DNA of 64,000 nt from Pleodorina starrii (taxonomy: Eukaryota > Chlorophyta > Chlorophyceae > Chlamydomonadales > Volvocaceae). Each line of letters opens with the position of its first letter. Position 1 is the stretch's first letter. Location of the stretch: contig BRXU01000012.1 in assembly GCA_030267565.1 (NCBI GenBank), positions 3,036,501 to 3,100,500 of the forward strand, read 5' to 3'. A program made the translations under genes and the position numbers. The notes below the pieces were generated by a model. The model was not told where the DNA came from and did no database searches. It was given only the letters and a program-made list of their open reading frames with translations. Of this stretch, positions 56,407 to 64,000 are shown one piece after another.

Positions 56407-59400
56407 TGGCGCTGTCGCGAACCTGACCTGACCTGGCCCGGCCTGTCGCCGGCCTGTGCTTGTGTGCCGCTCAGGCGATGAGGGCGAGGAGGACGGCAGC
56501 GGCAGCGGCGAGTGGGAGGAGGTGTCTGAGGAGGACGAGGAGGCGCGGGCGGAGGCGGAGGCGCAGGCCAAGGCCAAGGCTGACGGGAAGGGGGCGAAGG
56601 CGCGGCGGGCCAATGCCGGCCGCAAGGGCAAGGGCGCGGACGCGGAGGACGAGGAGGAGGGGCCGTCTTCCTCGGGTGACGGGGAGGAGGAGGAGGAGGA
56701 GGAGGAGGAGGGAGCGTCGGGCTCGGACGCTGAGGAGGGTAGCTTGGAGGCGTCAGGGTCCGGGTCGGGATCGGAGGAGGGCGAGAGCGACGAGGACGAG
56801 GAGGAGGAGGAGGACGGAGGAGGAGGTGGGGGAAGGCGTGTCAGCAAGAAGGGCAAGACGGCCCCGCAGAAGCCGGCGGCGGACCCCAATTCGCTGTCGT
56901 CGCTGAAGCGGCGGTTGGCGGAGGCGCAGGCGGCCAAGAAGCGGCGGAGGGCGAGTGAGGAGCCGGCGGCGGGCGACAGCGGCGAGGCCGGAGGCGAGGG
57001 CGAGGGTGAGGGTGAGGGGGCCCCGCCGGCGCTGCCCATTGAGGCGGAGCGTTTCCTGACGCAGGAGGTGGGTGGCTGGGCGGGAGGGAGGGAGGGAGGG
57101 AGGGAGGGAGGGAGGGAGGGAGGGAGGGAGGGAGGGAGGGAGGGAGGGAGGGAGGGAGGGAGGGAGGGAGGGAGGGAGGGAGGGAGGGAGGGAGGGAGGG
57201 AGGGAGGGAGGGAGGGAGGGAGGGAGGGAGGGAGGGAGGGAGGGAGGGAGGGAGGGAGGGAGGGAGGGAGGGAGGGAGGGAGGGAGGGAGGGAGGGAGGG
57301 AGGGAGGGAGGGAGGGAGGGAGGGAGGGAGGGAGGGAGGGAGGGAGGGAGGGAGGGAGGGAGGGAGGGAGGGAGGGAGGGAGGGAGGGAGGGAGGGAGGG
57401 AGGGAGGGAGGGAGGGAGGGAGGGAGGGAGGGAGGGAGGGAGGGAGGGAGGGAGGGAGGGAGGGAGGGAGGGAGGGAGGGAGGGAGGGAGGGAGGGAGGG
57501 AGGGAGGGAGGGAGGGAGGGAGGGAGGGAGGGAGGGAGGGAGGGAGGGAGGGAGGGAGGGAGGGAGGGAGGGAGGGAGGGAGGGAGGGAGGGAGGGAGGG
57601 AGGGAGGGAGGGAGGGAGGGAGGGAGGGAGGGAGGGAGGGAGGGAGGGAGGGAGGGAGGGAGGGAGGGAGGGAGGGAGGGAGGGAGGGAGGGAGGGAGGG
57701 AGGGAGGGAGGGAGGGAGGGAGGGAGGGAGGGAGGGAGGGAGGGAGGGAGGGAGGGAGGGAGGGAGGGAGGGAGGGAGGGAGGGAGGGAGGGAGGGAGGG
57801 AGGGAGGGAGGGAGGGAGGGAGGGAGGGAGGGAGGGAGGGAGGGAGGGAGGGAGGGAGGGAGGGAGGGAGGGAGGGAGGGAGGGAGGGAGGGAGGGAGGG
57901 AGGGAGGGAGGGAGGGAGGGAGGGTGGGTGGGTGGGTGGGTGGGTGGGTGGGTGGGTGGGTGGGTGGGTGGGTGGGTGGGTGGGTGGGTGGGTGGGTGGG
58001 TGGGTGGGTGGGTGGGTGGGTGGGTGGGTGGGTGGGTGGGTGGGTGGGTGGGTGGGTGGGTGGGTGGGTGGGTGGGTGGGTGGGTGGGTGGGTGGGTGGG
58101 TGGGTGGGTGGGTGGGTGGGTGGGTGGGTGGGTGGGTGGGTGGGTGGGTGGGTGGGTGGGTGGGTGGGTGGGTGGGTGGGTGGGTGGGTGGGTGGGTGGG
58201 TGGGTGGGTGGGTGGGTGGGTGGGTGGGTGGGTGGGTGGGTGGGTGGGTGGGTGGGTGGGTGGGTGGGTGGGTGGGTGGGTGGGTGGGTGGGTGGGTGGG
58301 TGGGTGGGTGGGTGGGTGGGTGGGTGGGTGGGTGGGTGGGTGGGTGGGTGGGTGGGTGGGTGGGTGGGTGGGTGGGTGGGTGGGTGGGTGGGTGGGTGGG
58401 TGGGTGGGTGGGTGGGTGGGTGGGTGGGTGGGTGGGTGGGTGGGTGGGTGGGTGGGTGGGTGGGTGGGTGGGTGGGTGGGTGGGTGGGTGGGTGGGTGGG
58501 TGGGTGGGTGGGTGGGTGGGTGGGTGGGTGGGTGGGTGGGTGGGTGGGTGGGTGGGTGGGTGGGTGGGTGGGTGGGTGGGTGGGTGGGTGGGTGGGTGGG
58601 TGGGTGGGTGGGTGGGTGGGTGGGTGGGTGGGTGGGTGGGTGGGTGGGTGGGTGGGTGGGTGGGTGGGTGGGTGGGTGGGTGGGTGGGTGGGTGGGTGGG
58701 TGGGTGGGTGGGTGGGTGGGTGGGTGGGTGGGTGGGTGGGTGGGTGGGTGGGTGGGTGGGTGGGTGGGTGGGTGGGTGGGTGGGTGGGTGGGTGGGTGGG
58801 TGGGTGGGTGGGTGGGTGGGTGGGTGGGTGGGTGGGTGGGTGGGTGGGTGGGTGGGTGGGTGGGTGGGTGGGTGGGTGGGTGGGTGGGTGGGTGGGTGGG
58901 TGGGTGGGTGGGTGGGTGGGTGGGTGGGTGGGTGGGTGGGTGGGTGGGTGGGTGGTGGGTGGGTGGGTGGGTGGGTGGGTGGGTGGGTGGGTGGGTGGGT
59001 GGGTGGGTGGGTGGGTGGGTGGGTGGGTGGGTGGGTGGGTGGGTGGGTGGGTGGGTGGGTGGGTGGGTGGGTGGGTGGGTGGGTGGGTGGGTGGGTGGGT
59101 GGGTGGGTGGGTGGTGGGTGGGTGGGTGGGTGGGTGGGTGGGTGGGTGGGTGGGTGGGTGGGTGGGTGGGTGGGTGGGTGGGTGGGTGGGTGGGTGGGTG
59201 GGTGGGTGGGTGGGTGGGTGGGTGGGTGGGTGGGTGGGTGGGTGGGTGGGTGGGTGGGTGGGTGGGTGGGTGGGTGGGTGGGTGGGTGGGTGGGTGGGTG
59301 GGTGGGTGGGTGGGTGGGTGGGTGGGTGGGTGGGTGGGTGGGTGGGTGGGTGGGTGGGTGGGTGGGTGGGTGGGTGGGTGGGTGGGTGGGTGGGTGGGTG

Positions 59401-60936
59401 GGTGGGTGGGTGGGTGGGTGGGTGGGTGGGTGGGTGGGTGGGTGGGTGGGTGGGTGGGTGGGTGGGTGGGTGGGTGGGTGGGTGGGTGGGTGGGTGGGTG
59501 GGGTGGGTGGGTGGGTGGGTGGGTGGGTGGGTGGGTGGGTGGGTGGGTGGGTGGGTGGGTGGGTGGGTGGGTGGGTGGGTGGGTGGGTGGGTGGGTGAGT
59601 GGGTGGGTGGGTGGGTGGGTGGGTGGGTGGGTGGGTGGGTGGGTGGGTGGGTGGGTGGGTGGGTGGGTGGGTGGGTGGGTGGGTGGGTGGGTGGGTGGGT
59701 GGGTGGGGGGGGGGGGGGGTGGGTGGGTGGGTGGGTGGGTGGGTGGGTGGGTGGGTGGGTGGGTGGGTGGGTGGGTGGGGGGGGGGGGGGGGGGGGCGGG
59801 GGAAAGGGTGTATTGAAGCTTGGGTTCGAGTTTGGAGTCGGGCCGCGAGGATTGGGAGGTGTCGATGCGGGGCGGGGCGGGGCGGAAGTGCCCGTCCGCG
59901 TAGAGTGGAACGCCTCTCGGCGGCGAGGGGAGGGGTGGAAAGCGGCTTGTTGGCTGTGTCAGCGTGCAGGTGTCCTGACGGGCGCAGGTGTCCTGGTACC
60001 GGTTGGCCACCGGTACTTCCACTTTGCAGTCAGCTCTTCGCGCCAAGTTAGGTTGGCGGCCCAAGCCAGTCCGGCATCGAAACTGCCACGGGCCTGGCCT
60101 TTCACTGCTGCCGCTGACTGCTGCTGCTGCTGCGGTTGCCTTCTCCTGGCTGTTGCCCCATCCGCCCCTTCCCGGTGCCCCCTCTCCTGTGCTTTCCTTT
60201 GAAGGACTTTGAGCGCATCAAGCGTCTGAAGCAGAAGGCTCTGGTGGAGGCTGCGCTGGCCAAGCACGGCATTGCGTCTGCTGCCAGCAAGGCCAAGAAG
60301 GCCAAGATGCTGGAGGCGGCGGAGGAGGAGGCGGCGGAGGCGATGGCGATGCGGGAGCGGCTGGCGGCCATTGGGGAGGCCAAGGTGCAGGCGACGGACC
60401 TAGTGGGTGAGTGGGGGGGTGCGGCGAAGGCGGGGGGGGGGGGTAAACAAAGAAAACACCGCAGCGGGGGGACGGAGACGGCGTCAGAAAACGGACGGCC
60501 AGTGCCCGGGAGCAATACTTGCGAGGATGCGTGCAGGCGGGGGCCGGTAGCGCTGAAGGAGAGTTGCAGTGTCTGTATGAAGTGAAGACATTGCCACTAT
60601 GTACCTATGCTCGCATCCTCGTCACCCGCGCTGCTTGTCGCCTGCGGACTTTGGCTCCGCCTCGCCTTACGCCTCTGCTTCGCTGCAGGCCGCCACAAGG
60701 CCCGCAAGGACAAGGCGGCGCGGCTCGCCAGCGTGCTGGAAGGGCGCGAGGGCCGCGAGAAGTTTGGTGCGCGCAGCAGCCTCAAGAAGAAGAAGACGGC
60801 GGGGCTCAGCGAGCGGGAGAAGCAGCGCAAGAAGGTCATGCCCATGGCGGCGCGCGTGGCGCAGATCCGGCGGCGCAACGCCGCGGCGCGGGGGCGTGGG
60901 CGGGGCAAGAACTTCAAGGGGCACGTGCGCGGCTGA
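49842..60936 (+). CDS. SDA1: SDA1, 60S ribosomal subunit maturation and nuclear export factor (first exon unresolved)
   Basis: SDA1 proteins are essential nucleolar factors for late 60S assembly and export. Exons: 49842-49892, 50313-50405, 51157-51348, 51873-51971, 52515-52635, 53053-53231, 53403-53653, 53947-54114, 54902-55122, 55544-55741, 56475-57067, 60205-60406 and 60689-60936 (TGA); they join in frame to 871 residues plus a missing N-terminus. Family landmarks in order: [137 protein letters not shown] and a basic tail [20 protein letters not shown]. The acidic region in exon 11 is enlarged with Glu/Asp/Gly/Ser runs. The intron after exon 11 contains a giant tetranucleotide repeat, yet the join LTQE-DFERI reproduces the conserved LTQEDF motif. 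It is divergent from the oxidoreductase gene and followed in tandem by the DHHC gene. Confidence 0.95.
50270..50295 (+). repeat. Dispersed motif copy in SDA1, just before an acceptor
   Basis: CTCCGGCCTATACGTGGATAAC-type copy followed by a C-run that serves as the pyrimidine tract; the acceptor is only about 17 bases further (50312). Sense orientation. Confidence 0.8.
51980..51994 (+). repeat. Telomere-like GGTTTTAGGGTTTT tract after an SDA1 5' splice site
   Basis: It begins eight bases after the donor GT that follows SDA1 exon 51873-51971. It is short but matches the tracts in the oxidoreductase introns. Confidence 0.6.
52655..52730 (+). repeat. CTGTGCGGTGTG minisatellite in SDA1 intron
   Basis: Alternating CTGTG and CGGTGTG blocks repeat several times just after the 52636 donor. 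Confidence 0.75.
53324..53341 (+). repeat. Dispersed motif copy (core only) in SDA1
   Basis: CGGCCTATACGTGGATA followed by a C-rich tail, about 62 bases before the acceptor at 53402, sense orientation. The GGGCTCC part is replaced by CACACA repeats. Confidence 0.7.
57082..59796 (+). repeat. Giant (GGGA)n-(GGGT)n tetranucleotide tract inside an SDA1 intron
   Basis: A nearly perfect GGGA array of about 210 units (57082-57924) passes directly, in register, into a GGGT array of about 460 units (to about 59778) and ends in G-runs. Few interruptions are visible: single-base losses at about 58953 and 59113, one extra G near 59500, GAGT at 59597 and a G-run at 59705-59719. It starts 14 bases after the donor GTGGGT, whose own sequence is a GGGT unit. 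The very long open frames through it are artefacts of the 4-bp period. Confidence 0.95.
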
Positions 60937-61465
60937 GGGGTGGGCAGCGGTGCCGAGGGCGGCGGCGAGGGGGCGGGGTGTGGGGCGATGGTGGGCTGAG
61001 GCGTAAGAGATCTGATTGGCCTGGGGCCCTGCTGCGGAAGGGAGGGGCCGGGGTGCATGGTGTAACGTGGTGCCGGTAAAGTGTCACGTTCGCACGTGTC
61101 GTACGGCGAGCTGCCGGATTTTTACGGTGTAGAAATGTTTGGGCCGTTTTTCTGTGGTGGGATGGGCCATTGCGATGTCATAACAATATACTATGATAGC
61201 AAGAGCGCGTCCCTGGAACAAGGGTCCCGCAAGCCGCAACAGTCGCCTGATGTAAATGCGCCATCCCAGAGCATCGTCTGTCGGAGTTTGACAATTTATA
61301 CTTCAATCTGAACTTAAGGCCTGAACCCTTACCGCATGCTATGCTGCTGCCATGCATATCGACTTTGCGCACTACAACCTTTCGTCGACGAGCGAAAGAA
61401 TGCGCAAGCAGTTAGGCCAGCCTTGCATGAAACTGTGATCAATTTTAGAATTAGAGCTCACCAAT
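60937..61465 (+). other. Interval between SDA1 and the DHHC gene
   Basis: It holds the SDA1 3' end and the DHHC gene's 5' region on the same strand. I see no other gene. Confidence 0.6.
61061..61065 (+). terminator. Poly(A) signal TGTAA of SDA1
   Basis: TGTAA, the usual volvocine polyadenylation motif, lies about 125 bases after the SDA1 stop and upstream of the next gene. Confidence 0.6.
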
Positions 61466-63172
61466 ATGGCTGAGGCAGAAGCGGCGCCATGCACACTTTA
61501 CTTCAGCAAAGTCAACCTGACGGTGCTGGGAGTCCTGGTGGTTTTCGGATTGTTATACTACGTTTCTGTCTTCTGTGTGGTGCGTTCAGATTATGATCAG
61601 CCGTTGGGTGGGCGGCCAACGACTGACAACAGCCGGGGCCTTCGCAGATTGTGCCATGGCTCAGCTATTCCGTTCCGGGCATCACCAACATGGGGGTACT
61701 GACTGTGACCACCTGCCTGTCTCTCTACTGCTACATGTTCTGCGTGCTGCTGGACGCTGGCAGGTGCGCTGCCGTAGGGGAGCAGTACTGGCGGGCGCCC
61801 ACGAGGGACCTCTGCACCGTTTCCCACATCGCACACCGCATTTTGACCTGCCTATTTTCGCGGTCCATGAGCCTCCCGGCTCGTCGGGGCCTTACGAGCT
61901 CTCGAGCTTGTAATACACATACACATCGCACACCCCGCCGGTTGTCCTCCCCGCAGACCCCCGGCAGACTACCAGCCGGACCAGGAGTCTTCAAGCGTGC
62001 TGGAGGTGAAACGGAAGGTGCGGTCCCACCGGCGGGGCGGGGCCCTCACAACGCTGGCCCAACCGCCCAGGCTCTCCGGATGGCGGCCATTGGAGGAGCA
62101 CATGTCCGGTCTGTGAGGGGCAATGATGGCAGGCGAGGTGGTGATTACATTACCAGCTACCGGCCAGGACCATGTCTCTGTCACGCGGTGTGCGCATCCT
62201 CGCCGCCACAGCCACGCAACGTGCTGGCCCTCTCCTTCCTCCCTCCCTTCCTTCCCTCCTTCCTTACTTCCCGTAGGAACTCACACTGCGCCAGCGCACC
62301 CGCCCTTTCAGATCGGCCCCCAGCTCCCTTCTCCACTCGGCTCTCGCTCTTCTTCTGCCGAATGCGGTGTTGCACTCCGTATCCCACAGGACGGCGCCCC
62401 GCGCTACTGCCAAAAGTGCCAGCAGTTCAAGCCGCCCCGGAGCCACCACTGCCGGAAGTGCCAGCGCTGCGTGCTGCGGATGGTGCGTTGTAGGGTACAC
62501 CGCTGCGTCCCTTGTAACCCCGAGTCCCAGAGCGACGGCGAGGGGGGGGCGGGGCGAGGCGGGGCGGGGCTTCGCTGGGCGGGGCGGGGCGGGGCTGTGT
62601 AGAGGGGCATCCGCGTGTGGGAGGCTGCCGTAGATGAGATGAGATGAGAGCGGGGCGCCGTGGGACCATACGCCGTAGCCCGGCTCTGGCCCTGGGCCTT
62701 TTGTCGCCGCCGGCTCCGCCGCCGGCTCCACGCTCCGCCCCCGGGGGAGGGGGGGGCCGAGCGACCCGCACATGTCTGTCGGGCGGCTGGCGATGACGTC
62801 GTGCGGCCTGCCATGCCCACCCACCTTTGCACACCTAGCCATGCCCACCCACCTATCCATTTACATTGCCACCCACCTTTGCACACCTATGCGTGGCGGG
62901 CTAGTTCGGCCGGGTTGCCGCGCATCCAGCCCTCCCCGCGCCTCAGCGCCAGCCACGCCCCCCACTCACTCGCCTGCCCCTCAAACGCCCCTTAACGGGC
63001 CCGCCTCACACCTCTTGGCCCTATTGCCCCTCGGCCCCTGCATCCGCTGCCGCGTCCGCTGCTGCTGTCCGCAGGACCACCACTGCCCCTGGACCAACAA
63101 CTGCATCGGCCACGCCAACTACCGGGCTTTCTTCCTCTTCCTCATATGTGGGTTCCACCGCACACTGTCTTG

Positions 63173-63265
<93 letters not shown>

Positions 63266-63906
63266 GTTCTTCGCATGGACGCGCGCTTTCGGTCGGTCGG
63301 TCCAGGAGCAAATCCAATCCGCCCCACCCGACCTCACCCGCATCCAGCCTGGCGATGCCCGTGCTTGCCGCGTCCCGCCCCAACCGCACTGCCCCAACCC
63401 GCAACCCCGGGCCCCTCCCCGCCGCCTCCTGAGGCATTGGCGCCTTGGAATCTCCTCACACACACACACACCTGCCCGTCTGTCCGTCCGCGCTACCCGT
63501 CTACCTGCCACTCCCTTCCCGCAATACAGCCCCGCTTGCCTCGCCTCCTGCCTTTGTCTTTGCCTCCACCGCTTGTTTGTTGGGGACCTAACTCCCTGCC
63601 CGCCCGCCCGCCCGCCATTCTTCCCGCGGTTGCCTCTCGCCTGGCCCCGCCATTGGCTCGCACCCCATTCCCTCCCCCGTCCCTCCCCCCGTCCCTCCCC
63701 CTCCCCCCTCCCCCCTCTCCCGCCCCTCCCCCTCGTCAGATGTGAACGCCGCATTGCTCCACGTGGTGCTGCTGCTGGGTGCACACACACTGCACGTGCT
63801 GCAGACCAGCCACCAGCAGCGGGTGCTGAGGACGGGGCCGCAGGGCAAGCCGGTGCAGCTGGCGGCGGGGTGGATAGGCTCTGTGTGGCTGTGGGCGGTG
63901 CTGCAG
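61466..63906 (+). CDS. DHHC-type protein S-acyltransferase (palmitoyltransferase), 3' partial
   Basis: Integral membrane enzyme that attaches palmitate to cysteines of target proteins. Exons: 61466-61579, 61648-61763, 61957-62017, 62390-62482, 63075-63147 and 63740-63906, all joining in frame, about 207 residues before the window ends; the next donor is GTGCGG at 63907. The start is the ATG of [17 protein letters not shown]. Two membrane segments follow ([19 protein letters not shown] and [20 protein letters not shown]). Then come a DPG-like linker ([12 protein letters not shown]), the zinc-binding Cys-rich domain ([23 protein letters not shown]) split by an intron from the catalytic [17 protein letters not shown], and a third membrane segment ([17 protein letters not shown]). 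All cysteines and histidines of the DHHC core are present. The last membrane segment and C-terminus lie beyond the edge. Which cellular membrane it occupies cannot be read. Confidence 0.92.
61863..61914 (+). repeat. Dispersed ~50-bp repeat, copy 2, in a DHHC-gene intron
   Basis: Matches 25882-25932 over GGTCCATGAGCCTCC, GGCTCGTC, GGGCCTTACGAGCTC and AGCTTGTAA. It ends about 43 bases before the exon acceptor at 61956. Confidence 0.7.
63176..63262 (+). repeat. (CT)n microsatellite in a DHHC-gene intron
   Basis: About 43 perfect CT units starting about 28 bases after the 63148 donor. It reads as a long pyrimidine tract on the transcribed sense strand. Confidence 0.95.
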
Positions 63907-64000
63907 GTGCGGGGGAGGGAGGCGGGGGCGGGGGGTAGCGGAGGGGCGGGGAGCCGAGCCGGCCTTGCTCGCGGGAATTAGTAGCCGGGTGGGTGCTGCA

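Noticed and set aside
56753..60064. Very long open frames of Gly-Gly-Arg-Glu, Gly-Gly-Trp-Val or Pro-Pro-Thr-His repeats
   Set aside because: A stop-free 4-bp repeat is open in all frames; the region lies between two SDA1 exons and is intronic.
1..64000. CRISPR arrays or bacterial operons
   Set aside because: The regular repeats present are coding hinges, minisatellites or microsatellites, and all recognised genes have spliceosomal introns.

Overview
The window looks like nuclear DNA of a volvocine (Chlamydomonas/Volvox-type) green alga. The reasons are GC-rich, intron-dense genes with GT/AG introns, a hydroxyproline-rich Ser-Pro extracellular-matrix protein, a TGTAA polyadenylation motif, TTTTAGGG-type telomere-like repeats and abundant low-complexity DNA. 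I cannot name the species. All gene models below were built by reading exon frames and splice sites by eye; no search was run.

Bases 1-24,043 hold one large plus-strand gene for a mosaic extracellular glycoprotein that starts left of the window. A three-exon module (F-type-lectin-like domain, PAN/Apple-like domain, jelly-roll domain plus Ser-Pro hinge) occurs three times in tandem (about 6.2, 7.1 and over 6 kb), introns included. A fourth set follows: a lectin-like domain fused to the third hinge, a PAN domain and a terminal jelly-roll. Every splice junction I could place is phase 1, so the modules can be duplicated without breaking the frame. Each tandem unit carries different insertions in its introns, and the sister units preserve the empty sites: a 690-bp TA-flanked inverted-repeat element, a 1,558-bp insert with a 195-bp palindrome, a 985-bp GC-rich insert between 68-bp repeats, and a 725-bp inverted-repeat element with a 3-bp duplication. 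A tRNA-derived SINE with a 14-bp duplication sits in the last intron.

Bases 24,044-30,802 are mostly gene-poor, with microsatellites, a decayed coiled-coil-type coding fragment and short dispersed repeats. Then come ordinary housekeeping genes: a minus-strand TPR protein (30,803-35,089); the biotin gene BIO3-BIO1, a fused dethiobiotin synthetase and diaminopelargonate aminotransferase (36,405-42,928, plus); a saccharopine-dehydrogenase-like oxidoreductase (44,713-49,170, minus); SDA1, needed for 60S ribosome maturation and export (about 49,842-60,936, plus); and a DHHC protein S-acyltransferase cut by the right edge (61,466 onward, plus).

The most unusual features are the exon-shuffled lectin/PAN/hinge gene with its natural transposon empty sites, a roughly 2.7-kb (GGGA)n-(GGGT)n tract inside an SDA1 intron, and a short motif (core GGCCTATACGTGGATAAC) that recurs in introns of three different genes, always in the sense orientation and upstream of a 3' splice site.
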